A stretch of DNA of 64,000 bases from Moniliophthora roreri (Eukaryota; Basidiomycota; Agaricomycetes; Agaricales; Marasmiaceae), in assembly GCA_001466705.2 (NCBI GenBank), contig LATX02000196.1:496001-560000 (forward strand). Reading direction: 5' to 3'. Under the pieces are notes generated by a model. That model saw only the letters and a list, made by a program, of their open reading frames with translations, had not been told where the DNA came from and made no database searches. Positions 49,503 through 60,318 of this stretch are shown here, piece after piece; position 1 is the stretch's first letter; every line of letters starts with the position of its first letter. Made by a program: the position numbers and the translations under genes.

Positions 49503-50617
49503 CGTGTAGAAAGAAGCGTATCAAAGTAAGTACGCATCAACTGTTGCCCTTCCTCCTATCGCTCACTTTGGCATGAACTTGCCAGTGTGATGAAACGAAA
49601 CCAATTTGCAAGAAGTGTTATCGGCGAAATATAGAATGTGTACAGAGGCCCAAAAACGGTAACAACCAGGAGCGGCGGCAGCAGAAGCAGCAGGAAATGG
49701 TGCTCTACGAATCCCTCGCAGCGCCGACGCCAATACCCATAGACATCACCTCCCTCCAAACTTTGCACCATTTCACTACCGCCACTTCCGTCTCTTTTAT
49801 GTCCGACCCTAGGTGCATCGCCGTAATGCGCGCCATGGCTTTTGAGTTATCATGGGACAACCCACACCTCTTCCACGCCCTGTTATCCTGCACGTCACTT
49901 CACCTCGGTCGACTCTACTCCGAGGAGCCCAAGTGGGTATACCTTGCCTCTGCTCATCGGAAAGCTGCGATAGCTGCTCTGCCTGGTGCTACCAACCTCG
50001 ATGCCAAGTTCCTAACGATAGGGCTCTTCACGATATATACGATCTCATCGTCATTATCTTCATCACCGGAGAATATCTTTTCACTGATGACCTCGCTGCA
50101 TAACATCTCGTTGACCATGGAGGGTCACCATATGTACGAGGATCCGAGGCTAAAAGTTGTAGATCCGTTCTCCGTGGACCTACAAGCAGATTCGGTAGAG
50201 GCATTAGGGCATTTACAGTGGATATACAATTTCCCTACGTCTGGCCTTGAATTGGAATCGGAGGAACTTTTCGATCCAGATATTAAGGAGGCGTATAGGC
50301 AAGCAGTGGAAGCGCTCTATGTCGCGTACCGGCTCAGTCGGATGGGATATGAAGTGAAGAGCGCCAAAGTGTGGCCACTGTTTTTTGGGAAGAGGTTTTC
50401 GGCACTGTTGAATGAGAGGAGACAGCGTGCGTTAGTGCTGTTGTACTACTATTTGGAGATGTTAAAGGATATAGGTGAAAGATGGTGGACGAAGGGGATT
50501 GCGAGGTGTCAGGATTATATATATGGATTGTTGGATGTCGGGTGGAGGGGTTGGTTACTTCAATATGGTGTTACGGAGAGTCCGGTCGCTGATTCTACGA
50601 GGAAATTGATGTGTTAG
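49421..50617 (+). CDS. Upc2-like Zn(2)Cys(6) transcription factor, copy 6
   Basis: Exons 49421-49525 and 49586-50617 give 378 residues. N-terminus MSTASAATTSKFEGAIRFHT; cluster CLTCRKKRIK then CDETKPICKKCYRRNIEC. The most diverged intact copy in the core: MRAMAFELSWDNPHLFHALL, NFPTSGLELESEELFDPDIK, VWPLFFGKRFSALLNERRQR and GERWWTKGIARCQDYIYGLL. The linker is NGNNQERRQQKQQE. That the frame is kept despite many substitutions suggests it is under selection rather than decaying. Confidence 0.9.
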
Positions 50618-52005
50618 GGCCGAGCCGAGTGCCCCTGGAATTCTGACAGATGAAGACCGGGGCATTAAATTTTGTTCGCCATGTTCTCTTTGAACGGCAA
50701 AGATCCAACCATAGCGAACGGATGTAGCGTTGGCGTCGATTGGCGTTGTGCGATAGGTCTCCTGCGACAGCCTTGGTATATCTGCAGACGATGCTTCACC
50801 GTGTATGGCATTTAGGCCTGACCTGTAGTACTGTCTACGTAGATATATTCATCGTTTCATGCATCAAATTGCGGTTTTAATGTGTACTTGAGCTGAGGAT
50901 GTTTGTGACGTGCTGTGTCACATCCGCTCTCAAGTCTTGACCCCGAATTGCATTCTAGCATGCCGCAATCCTCGATGCATACCACAAAATTTGAATGGTT
51001 TAATACTCCCAAAACAGACTGTCGACATCCTCTAAACAGCAACTACACCGAGATCTGACGACGTAACCCTTCGTCATTCGACATGAACTCATTAACTTGA
51101 CACTCAGGCAAGCTGGAAGATTCTGGGGATGAAGAGTTCGTCAGAGTTTGGTCTGGGGGGCGGAGTTCCAGTGGTCAGTGAGATATGACTTCAATAATGG
51201 CCTCAGGTGCGTATGTTCCGATTTACTTGATTCATGGTTTTGCTGGGCGAATTATGACTAGTCGTTAGGTTATCGTACTCTTCAGCCTCAAACTATATGA
51301 TGACAACTCTGCCGCTTTCAAGAAGAATTACCTCGATGATGCTTCTGCATTCACCATCGAGCTTCCAACTCCAAGCCCCGCTGTGGAATTCAAATTGCAC
51401 AAGGTGAACTACAGTCTACTAGGGCTTGAAACTAGCGAGAGGTTCGGACCTGGAGTCAAGGTGTCGGTTCCTGGGTGATATCGTGCGTTCTCCTTCGTCG
51501 AGTCGGCTAGTATTATCTATTGATGGTCCTTGAAAGTTGGTAGGGACCAACGAGACCATAGAGCCCTGTTCCCCGGGCTGCCGCGGCAACACTTGGAATC
51601 CGACTTTCATCTATACCATCAGCTCCGATTTTTCAAGCTCCGGGTCCTATTGCAGTTCAGAACGGATAGAGTTTAGAGTTCGGGAAATGAGGCTGAGTCA
51701 CCTCCCGATCCCCTCAATTATAGCCTTTGTTTGGACAATTGCAATGAAAAGCTTCTAATTGCAGGGTTGTCGAAGAGAAATTGGATCTTGGGTACTCGTC
51801 AACCAAATGAAACCGACTACCCAGAGACAGTTCGTATTCCATGTATCCCCTTTCAAATTCTTCAGTCTACGAACTGCAAAGTTGACATTTAGTTAGAGCA
51901 GTCTTCCACAGAAGTTGGTTATCACCCTCAAGTTGTCACCCTCGTGTGCCTTGAGGCGGTGCCTTATCTCCAATTGCATGGCCGCTGACCTTGGCCTCGA
52001 CCGCC
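50618..52005. repeat. Array spacer with gene-like relic block
   Basis: The first 450 bp are the standard 3' flank. A block at about 51110-51660 recurs in decayed form near 55300-55890, 60540-61100 and 63070-63640. Its best-kept frame is listed separately. The last 340 bp are promoter-proximal array sequence (CGGATAGAGTTTAGAGTTCG onward). Confidence 0.55.
51269..51478 (+). pseudogene. Relic exon of an unknown duplicated gene
   Basis: After a GTTAG that looks like a splice acceptor, a 69-codon open frame reads VIVLFSLKLYDDNSAAFKKN, then YLDDASAFTIELPTPSPAVE and FKLHKVNYSLLGLETSERFG, ending at a TGA. Homologous blocks in three other spacers carry indels that destroy the frame. The product is not recognised. 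It may be one exon of a gene that once belonged to the duplicated unit. Confidence 0.35.
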
Positions 52006-52073
52006 ATGTCGAAAACAGGTGCTGCAAACACCTTCAAATTCGAGGGTGTTATTCGCTTTCATACCAAGTCTAG
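51978..52073 (+). promoter_or_regulatory. Overlapping upstream ORF, copy 7
   Basis: ATG 28 nt before the main start (one base closer than in other copies); 31 codons beginning MAADLGLDRHVENR, in a different frame from the uORFs of the other copies but still overlapping the start. Confidence 0.4.
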
Positions 52074-53196
52074 GAGTGGGTGTCTTACGTGTAGGAGACG
52101 TATCAAGGTAAGTACGCGTCGGCTGCTGCTCTTCCTCCTGTCGCTCACTTTAGCATGAACTTGCCAGTGCGATGAAACGAAGCCAATTTGCAGGAGGTGT
52201 TATCAGCGAAATATAGAATGCGTACAGAGGTCCAAGAACGAGCACGGCCAGGAGCGACGGCAGCAGCAGCAGGAAACAGTGCTCTACAAACCCCTCACAG
52301 CACCAACACCGATACCCATGGGCATCACCTCCCTCCAAATAATCCATCATTTCACAACCGTCACTTCGGCTTCTTTTGATTCCGAACCTGGAAACATCAT
52401 CTTAGTGCGCACCATGCCTCAATTATCATGGGACAACCCATACCTCTTTCATGCCTTGTTATCCTGCGCGGCACTTCACCTCGGGCGACTCTACTCCGAG
52501 GAGCCCAGGTGGGTATACCTCGCCTCCGCTCATCAGAAAGCTGCCATAGATGCTCTACCTGGTGCTACCAACCTCGATGCCAAGTTCCTAACGATAGGGC
52601 TCTTCACGATGTATACGATCTCGTCGTCATTATCCTCATCACTGAAGAATATCTTCTCACTGATGACATCGTTGCATAACGTCTTGTCGACCTTGGAAGG
52701 TTGCCATATGTATGAGGATCAGAAGCTAAAGGCTGTAGATCCGTTCTCTGCGAACCTGCAAGCGAATTCGGCGGGGGTACTAGGGCATTTACAACAGATA
52801 TACGACTTCCGTATGCCTGGATTTGAGTCAGAATCGGAGGAGCTTTTTGATCTAATTATCAGAGCAGCATATAAAAAAGCAGTGGAAGCGCTCTGTGTCG
52901 CATACCCGCTCAGTCAGACGGGATACGAGGCGAAGGGTGCCGTTTTGTGGCCAGCGCTTTTCGGGGGGAAGTTCCGTGATTTATTAAATGAGAGGAGACA
53001 GCGTGCATTGGCGCTGCTGTACTATTATTTGGGGATGTTGAAGTGTATAGGTGAACGATGTTGGTGGGCGAGCGAAGCCGGGAGGTGTCAGGACTATATA
53101 TACGGGTCATTGGATTTCGGGTGGCGGGGTTGGGTGCTCCAATTTGATGGTGTTACGGAGAATTGGGTCGCTAATTCGACGAGGAGATTGACATAG
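52006..53196 (+). CDS. Upc2-like Zn(2)Cys(6) factor, copy 7, altered zinc-cluster spacing
   Basis: Exons 52006-52107 and 52168-53196 give 376 residues. Exon 1 is one codon shorter than usual: CLTCRRRIK then CDETKPICRRCYQRNIEC, so the spacing between the second and third cysteines is five instead of six. That loop carries the basic residues that contact DNA, so binding may be altered or lost. The rest of the frame is intact (FDSEPGNIILVRTMPQLSWD, GRLYSEEPRWVYLASAHQKA, ERRQRALALLYYYLGMLKCI). The C-terminus VTENWVANSTRRLT and the 3' flank match copy 1, evidence of a shared duplication or conversion. Confidence 0.88.
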
Positions 53197-53541
53197 TAGA
53201 GCCAAACCAGAGTCCCCCAACTACTGCATTCAGGATGAGGTAGAGTTTTAGAGTTGCGAAATGAAGCTGAGTCATCCTCGCGATCCTCTGCCTAATTGGC
53301 CTCTGTTTGGCCAACTGCAATGGAAAAGATCGAATTGCAGGGTCGTTGACGAGAAATCGGGTAAAGACATGGACGCCGATTAGACGGTTTTCACGTCCAT
53401 GTGTCCTTTTACGAATTATTCAGTCTACAAACCGCTAAATTCAAAGTTTAGGTTAGAGCGGCCTTCCACAGAGAACCCGCTCAAGTTGTCACCCTCGTGT
53501 ACCTTGAGTGTAGAACTGTGATTTCATTTGCCTCTGGCCGC

Positions 53542-53652
53542 ATGACCGCCAACTTTGAACCTCAACCACCATGTCGAAAACAGGTGCTACGACCACCTTC
53601 GAATTTGAGGGTGTCATTCGCTTTCGTGTCAAGTCCAGAAGTGGGTGTCTAA
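53542..53652 (+). promoter_or_regulatory. Overlapping upstream ORF, copy 8
   Basis: ATG 29 nt before the main start; 36 codons beginning MTANFEPQPPCRKQ, nearly the same as before copy 2. Confidence 0.45.
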
Positions 53653-54773
53653 CGTGTAGAAGGAGACGTATTAAAGTAAGTACGCGTCAGCCGCTGCTCT
53701 TCTTCCTGTCGCTCACTTTGGCATGAACTTGCCAGTGTGACGAAACGAAACCAATTTGCAAGAAGTGTTATCAGCGAAATCTAGACTGTGTACAGAGGTC
53801 CCAGAATGAGCACGACCAGGGGCGGCGGCAGCAGAAGCAGCAGGAAACGACGCTCTGCAAACCCCTCACAGCACCGACACCGATACCCATGGACATCACC
53901 TCCCTCCAAATAATGCATCATTTTACTACCGCAACTGCCGCTTCTTTTTTGTCCGACCCTAGGTGCGTCGATATAATGGCCACCATGCCTCCTCAGTTAT
54001 CATGGGACAATCCACACCTCTTCCACACACTTTTATCCTTTTCGGCACTTCACCTCGGTCGACTCTACCCCGAAGAGCCCAAGTGGGTATACCTTGCCTC
54101 TGCTCATCGGAGAGCTGCGATAAATACTCTGCCTGGTGCTACCAACCCTGATGCCAAATTCCTAATGGTTGGTATCTTCGTACTGTATACGATCTCGTCG
54201 TCGCTATTCTCATCACCGCGGAACATCTTCTCACTGATGACCTCGGTGCATAACGTCTTGTCCCCCTTCCTGGGTGGCCCTAGTATGTATAAGGATCAGA
54301 GGATGAGGGTTGTAGAACCTGGGTTCTCCGAGAACCTGCAAGCAAATTCGGTGGAGGGACTAGAGCATCTACGGCAGATATACGACTTCCGTACGCCTGG
54401 ATTAGAATCGGAGGAGCTTTTTGATCCAAGTATCAAGGCGGCATATCAAAAAGCAGTAGAAGCGCTCTTTATCGCATACCCGCTCAGTCAGATGGGATAC
54501 GAAACGAAGTGCGCCGTTTTGTGGCCAACGCTTTTTGGGACGAAGTTTCGTGATTTGTTAAATGAAAGGAGACAGCGTGCATTGGTGGTACTGTATTATT
54601 ATCTGGGGATGTTGAAGAGTATAGGTGAACGAACGTGGTGGGCGAGTGAAGCTGGGAGGTGTCAGGATTATGTGTATGGGTTATTGGATGCTGGTTGGAA
54701 GGGTTGGATACTTCAATACGATAATGTTACGAAGAAGTCGGTTGCTAATTCGACGAAGAGGTTGACATGTTAG
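53571..54773 (+). CDS. Upc2-like Zn(2)Cys(6) transcription factor, copy 8
   Basis: Exons 53571-53675 and 53736-54773 give 380 residues. Cluster CLTCRRRRIK then CDETKPICKKCYQRNLDC. The 5' half matches copy 2, while the segment from NTLPGATNPDAKFLMV through PFLGGPSMYKDQRMRVVEPG matches the transposon-split copy at 46623, so it is a mosaic or the closest relative of both. C-terminus VTKKSVANSTKRLTC. No breaks. Function as for the family. Confidence 0.9.
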
Positions 54774-56198
54774 AGCCAAAACGAGTGCCCTACATGAGAA
54801 CTTGGCAGAGGAACACCAGGACACTGATTATCTTTGCCAGATTCTCCTTGAGCGGCCAAGACCCCACCATAGCGAATGGGTGATGTAACGTCGACGTTCA
54901 TTGGCGTTGTGTGCCAGGTTGCGTGCTATGCTGCGAAAGCCCAGATATATTTGCCGACGATGCTTCACAGGGTATGGCATTTTTGGTCTGACCCGACGTA
55001 GATCTATTCATCGTTTCATGCATCAAATGCTGAGAACGTTCGTGACGTATTGCGTGACATCTGCTCTAAAATCTCGACCCTCAACTGAATTGCTTCGGAA
55101 ACGCTGCGTACTGGTCGACGTCCCTGTTTTTCCCGTACTAGATACCGAAAAACTCGAATTGTTCAATATTCCTGACGTACTGCTTGTCGACATCATCTAT
55201 GTCAATGGCAACTGCATCGAGATCTGACGACGTAACTCTTTTTTTCATTCGACGCAAAGGCCGTTAGGATTGACAACATTCACTCGTCACTCACCCGTCA
55301 CTCACGCAAAGCCGAATGATATGGTGGGCTCCGAGGTTCTGAAGACGGAAGGTGCATCGGAGTCTGGTCTGGGAGGTGGGATGGGTTTGAACTATCCTCG
55401 GGTGCGTAACTTCCATTGATTTGCGTGATGCAGGGACATGATGAGCTGGTTGACAGGTCACCGTGCTTTTTTCCAGCCCCAAGCCAACTGACGATAACTC
55501 TACCGCTATAGGAGGTAGCTTGAGGCTACTTCTACATTCACCGTCGAGCTACTACTACTGAACTCGAATTGCATCAAGGGTATACAAGGTGAACGAGGGC
55601 TCGAAATCAGTGAGAGCTCCGGACCTGAAAATCATCGGATTATACATTAGGGTGTCAAATTCCAGGAGATAACGGTGTGTGTCATCGTGCTTGCCCTGCT
55701 TCTTGTTAATCTCATCACTGCTGGCGGTAAATCAAATCAGCCAATATTATTTATTGGTGGCCATTGGTAGGAGCCGGCGTGGACCACGGAGCCCTGTTCT
55801 TTCGCCATTCTCCCGCACGAACGCAGCAACATTCAAAAATATTTCATCATCACCCGCTCCGATTTCTCGAGCTCAGGTCCTGGACAGATCTTGACATTGT
55901 GTAAATGACAGATCCGGAATAGTTTGGGCTGCCAGTCAGCTGCCAGTGTTGGATCCTTTCCTGCCCTTCCCAAGTAGCCTTTATCGGGCTAATTGCAATA
56001 CTGAGAACGTCACACACCATGACAGTCGCCGAAGAAAAAACGGATACCCTCCAATCCTCTCGCTCTGTATGTCCCCTTTCGAGTTAGTCTACAAACTGAC
56101 ATGCTCAGTTAAAGCGGTCTTCTGCAGAAAACGCACTGAAGTCATCATCCCAAGCTGTCACCCTCGTAAGCCTGGATGGTATCCTGACCTCGACCGCC
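54774..56198. repeat. Array spacer between copies 8 and 9
   Basis: About 1.4 kb: standard 3' flank to about 55280, then a decayed copy of the unknown gene-like block (55300-55890, with the segment ACATTCACCGTCGAGCTACT), then promoter-proximal array sequence. A 108-codon plus frame at 54901-55227 has no recognised features. Confidence 0.5.
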
Positions 56199-57361
56199 AT
56201 GTCGACAACAGGTTTTGCGACTACCTTTAAACTTGAGGGTGTCATGCGCTTTCATACCAAGTCTAGGAGTGGGTGTCTAACGTGTAGAAAGGGCGTATTA
56301 AAGTAAGTATGCATCAGCTGCGGCTCTTCCTCCTGTCGCTCACCTTGGCATGGACTTACCAGTGCGATAAAACGAAATCAATCTGCAGGAAGTGTTACTG
56401 GCGAGATCTAAAATTGTGTACAGAGGCCCAAGAACGAGCGCAACCAGGAGTGGCAGCAGCAGCAGGAAACGGTGCCCTACAAATGCCTCACGGTATCGAC
56501 AACACCCATACACATCGACGTCGTCTCCCTCATCATTTTACTATCGCAATGTTCGCTTCATTGTTATCGTCCGACCCTACATCCGCCAGCATGTTCTGTA
56601 TCACCGTGCCTCAGTTATCATGGCACAACCCATACCTTTTCCACGTCGTGTTATCCTGCACGGCCCTTCACTTCGGTCGCTTCTACCCCAAGGATTCGGA
56701 ACCTAATTGAGTATATCGTGCATACGCTCACCGGAAAGCCGAGATAGTTGCTCTGCCTAGTGCTATCAACCCCGATGCCAGGTACCTGACCATAGGGTTC
56801 TTCATAATGTATACGATCTCCTCGTCATCATCTTCGTCACCGAAGAATATCTCACTGATGACTTCGATGCATATAGTCTGGTCGGCCTTGGAGGGTCAAC
56901 GTAGATTCGTGAATCAGAACTTGAGGGTTCCAGATCCGTTCCTCATTAACTTGCAGGGGGGCTCTCAGGCATTTACAGCAAATTTATGATTCGTCTATGT
57001 CTGGCCTCGAATCGGAATCGGAGGACTTTTCCGACTCACATATCAGGGCGGCATATAGAAGAGTCTTGAAAGGATTCTATATTGTGTACCCGTTCAGTCA
57101 AATAGGATTAGAATGGAAGTGCACCGTTTTGTGGCCGCCGTTTCATGGAAAGAAGTTTCTGGTGTTGTTGAATGAGAGGAGACAGCGTGCGTTGCACTGT
57201 TATTTGGGGATGTTGAAGGGTATGAGCGACAGGTGTTGGTGGGCGAATGACGCTGTGAGGTGCCATGATTATATATAGATGTCGGTTGGAGGGGTTGGCT
57301 ACTTCAATTCGATGTTACGGAGCATTCGGTCGGTAATCCTACAAGGAGGCTGACGTGTTAG
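56199..57361 (+). pseudogene. Zn(2)Cys(6) regulator copy 9, frameshifted
   Basis: Homologous along its length to the intact copies but broken in several places. In exon 1 one base is missing (AAAGGGCGT where others have AAAGAGGCGT), which shifts the frame inside the zinc cluster (CLTCRKGVLK, stop). In exon 2 one extra base before the sixth Cys (CTAAAATTGTGT against CTAGAATGTGT) shifts it again. Further stops follow, for example after KDSEPN at 56710. Late fragments such as SGLESESEDFSDSHIRAAYR and ERRQRALHCYLGMLKG remain recognisable. The TGA normally present in the intron has become TGG. No functional product is expected. Confidence 0.88.
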
Positions 57362-57627
57362 AGCGAAGCAGTGTCTCCCAACTACTGCATTCAGGGCGAG
57401 ATAGAGTTTAGAGTTGGGAAAACGAAGCTGTTTCATCTTCCCAATTGGCCAATTGCAATGGAAAACGTCGAATCGCAGGGTCATTCAGGTCTCCGAATCG
57501 GGGACATGACTACTTAACCGACCGAAACCGATCCTTCACAGAAAACCCACTCGAGTTATCACCCTCGTGTGCCTCGACCCTGATTTACCTCCAGTCGCAT
57601 GTCCACTGACTTTGAACCCCGACCACC
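57362..57627. repeat. Short array spacer before copy 10
   Basis: Only 266 bp, the shortest spacer in the array; the usual 3' flank is mostly missing and only the promoter-proximal block remains (CACTCGAGTTATCACCCTCG). Confidence 0.6.
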
Positions 57628-57709
57628 ATGTCGAGAACAGGTGCTACAAATACTTTTAAATTCGAGGGCGTTATTCGCTTTCATACCAAGTCTAGGAGTG
57701 GGTGTCTAA
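57599..57709 (+). promoter_or_regulatory. Overlapping upstream ORF, copy 10
   Basis: ATG 29 nt before the main start; 36 codons beginning MSTDFEPRPPCREQ, overlapping exon 1 in another frame. Confidence 0.45.
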
Positions 57710-58830
57710 CGTGTAAGAAGAGGCATATTAAAGTGAGTATGCATCAGCTGTTGCTCTTCATCCTATCGCTCACTTTGGTATGAACTTGCCAGTGCGATGA
57801 AACGAAACCAATTTGCAGGAAGTGTTGTCGGCTAAATCTAGAATGTGTACAGAGGCCCCAGAACGAGAACAACCAGGGGCAGCGGCAGCAGAAGCAGCAG
57901 GAAACGGCGCTCTACAAACCCCTCACAGCACCTACACCGATACCCACGGACATCACTTCCCTCCAAATAATGCATCATTTCATGACCGCAACTGCCGCTT
58001 CTTTCTTGTCCGACCGTAGGTGCATCAATGTAGTATGCACCGTTCCTCCTCAGTTATCATGGGATCACCCACACCTCTTTCATGCCTTGTTATCCTGCAC
58101 GGCACTTCACCTCGGTCGACTCTACTCCGAGGAGCCCAAGTGGATATACCTCGCCTCCGCTCATCGGAAAGCTGTAGTAGATGCTCTACCTGGTGCTATC
58201 AACCTCGATGCCAAGTTCCTAACGATAGGCTTCCTCGCGATGTATACGATCTCGTCGTCATTATTCGCATCACCGAAGAATATCTTCTCACTGATGACCT
58301 CGCTGCATAACGTCTTCTCGACCTTTGAGGGCTGCCACAAGTACGAGGATCAGAGGCTAAAGGTTGTAGATCCACTCTTCGTGAACCTGCAAGTGGATTC
58401 AGTGGAGGCACTAGGGCATTTACAACAGATATACGACTTTCGTATGCCTGGTCTAGGGCCAGAATCGGAGGAGCTTTTTGATCCAACTATCAGAGGAGCA
58501 TATAGAAAAGCAGTGGAAGCACTCTACGTCGCATATCCGCTCAGTCAAACGGGATACGAAACGAAGGGCGTCGTTTTGTGGCCGGTGCTTTTCGGGACGA
58601 AGTTTCGTGACTTATTAAATGAGAGGAGACAGCGTGCATTGGTGGTGCTGTACTATTATCTGGGGATGCTGAAGAGTATAAGTGAACGATGTTGGTGGAC
58701 GAGTGAAGCTGGGAGGTGTCAGGATTATGTGTATGGGTTATTGGATGTCGGTTGGAGGGGTTGGGTACTTCAATATGATGGTGTTATGAAGAATTCGGTC
58801 GCTAGTTCTACGGCGAGGTTGACATATTAG
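57628..58830 (+). CDS. Upc2-like Zn(2)Cys(6) transcription factor, copy 10
   Basis: Exons 57628-57732 and 57793-58830 give 380 residues. Cluster CLTCKKRHIK then CDETKPICRKCCRLNLEC: spacing canonical, with one extra Cys right after the fifth ligand. The CKKRHIK and RLNLEC variants are shared with copies 4 and 5. Core LSWDHPHLFHALLSCTALHL, MYTISSSLFASPKNIFSLMT and ERRQRALVVLYYYLGMLKSI; C-terminus VMKNSVASSTARLTY. Linker NNQGQRQQKQQE. The intron starts GTGAGT rather than GTAAGT. Confidence 0.9.
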
Positions 58831-59804
58831 AGCCAAGCCAGGTGCCCTACCTGAGATTTTGGTGGATGAAGACCGGGACGCTATTTTTTTCGCCAGATTA
58901 TCTTTGAACAGTCCAGGATCCAACTGGCATAGCGTGGAATTGGGTGATATAACATCGACGTTGATTGGTGTTGTGCGATAGGTCTCCTGCGGAAGCCTTG
59001 GTATCGGATCCTGCCGACGATGCTTCAGTGTATGGCATTTTGGCCTGACCTGTAGCACCGTCTGCGTAGTCATATTTTTTATGCGTTAATACGTACTTGA
59101 GCTGAGGGTGTTTGTGACTCGACCCTGTACTGCATCCTGGCGGGCCGCAATCCTCGGTCACGGTGCTTCACTGTGCGTCGGTCCCTGTTTTTCCAAGTTC
59201 GCCGTTCTGGATGTACCGAAAAACTCGCACTATTTAATACTTCTGAAACGGACTGCTTGTCGACATCGTCTAAATGACAACATGAAGGCCATAGGATTGA
59301 AAACATTCACTTGACATTCAGGCAAGCTGAATGACACAGTGAGCTCCATCAGCAAGTTCGCCAAAGTATGACGCGCATGGAACGCATGGGACATGGGACC
59401 CATGCGCTCCCATACGCGCCCATACGCTCCCGGATCAAAAATCCCCATACACCAAACGCGTATGGAAGTATGGGGAAGTTCTCTGTCAGTCTTCATTACA
59501 AGAACTTGCATCTAGAGCACATAAGCGTTACGCTGAATCATACTTTATAACGCTCTATAAAAGTCATTCAGAAAATGTTACCACTAGTAGCTTTGAAAGT
59601 GAGAGGGCTACAACGCAAGTCAGAATCGGACCCGATCGCGAGTGCGCTTGTCGGAGTTAGAATTCGGTGGCGTGACTTCGTTGATCAAACTTTATTTTTT
59701 TGGTACCCATCTCTCGCGCCTCTCTTTCATTCTTCCCATAGTTTCTGTCGTCATCTATCCTAGGCGTTCTCTCTCCATCCCTGACAGTCACGACGCCAGA
59801 TCGG
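58831..59804. other. Spacer with short inverted CATACGC-type repeats
   Basis: Standard 3' flank to about 59340, then a non-array segment. At 59371-59475 the heptamer CATACGC and its complement GCGTATG, and the 8-mer CGCATGGG with CCCATGCG, occur several times in both orientations. No gene before 59805. Confidence 0.45.
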
Positions 59805-60318
59805 ATGACAGTCTCTGTAAGCGTATCTTTATGGGATTCATCGCAAGACTGGTATGATTGGTATGTGAACGCGTGGGCTGTGGAATCCGATTCAATAACT
59901 GAAGGACGTAGTTCAGGTCACCAATGGATCCTTCAGAATATGGAAAAGAGTAAGTCGCTGAACTCTAGGCATAGGGCATGCCCTTTCTTTGCTCTTTAAT
60001 CCTCAATCTTCCATACTTAACAGCGCACTGTGTACAGACATTAGGGGTCGCACGACTTCCTGACACCCGTTCAACCGATGGTATTGAATGTTGGCCACTG
60101 CGAGGAATCACGGTACGTCCTATGTCTCTAGCTCTCTAGTGTCCTTGCTAATTCATGTATTCCATCAGAACTGTTCCGTGCCCAGCTATATTTTACCTTC
60201 CTCCCTTACAATAGTCTTGGTCAGTCCTATTATTACTTACTGAAGAAGTAAATTAAGATCTCCACTTATCTAGGCGTCACTCACATCTGGAGACGGGATG
60301 CGATGGTCTCGTTGCTGA
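59805..60318 (+). CDS. Possible small four-exon gene, unknown product
   Basis: Exons 59805-59949, 60024-60112, 60169-60219 and 60274-60318 splice in frame to 109 residues with canonical GTAAGT, GTACGT and GTCAGT donors and YAG acceptors. The product begins MTVSVSVSLWDSSQDWYDWY and is Trp-rich, with four cysteines in its second half (THCVQTLGVARLP, GIECWPLRGITNCSVPSYIL). No domain is recognised and no signal peptide is clear. It sits in a non-array insert between copies 10 and 11. The splice agreement supports a gene, but transcript data would be needed. Confidence 0.35.
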
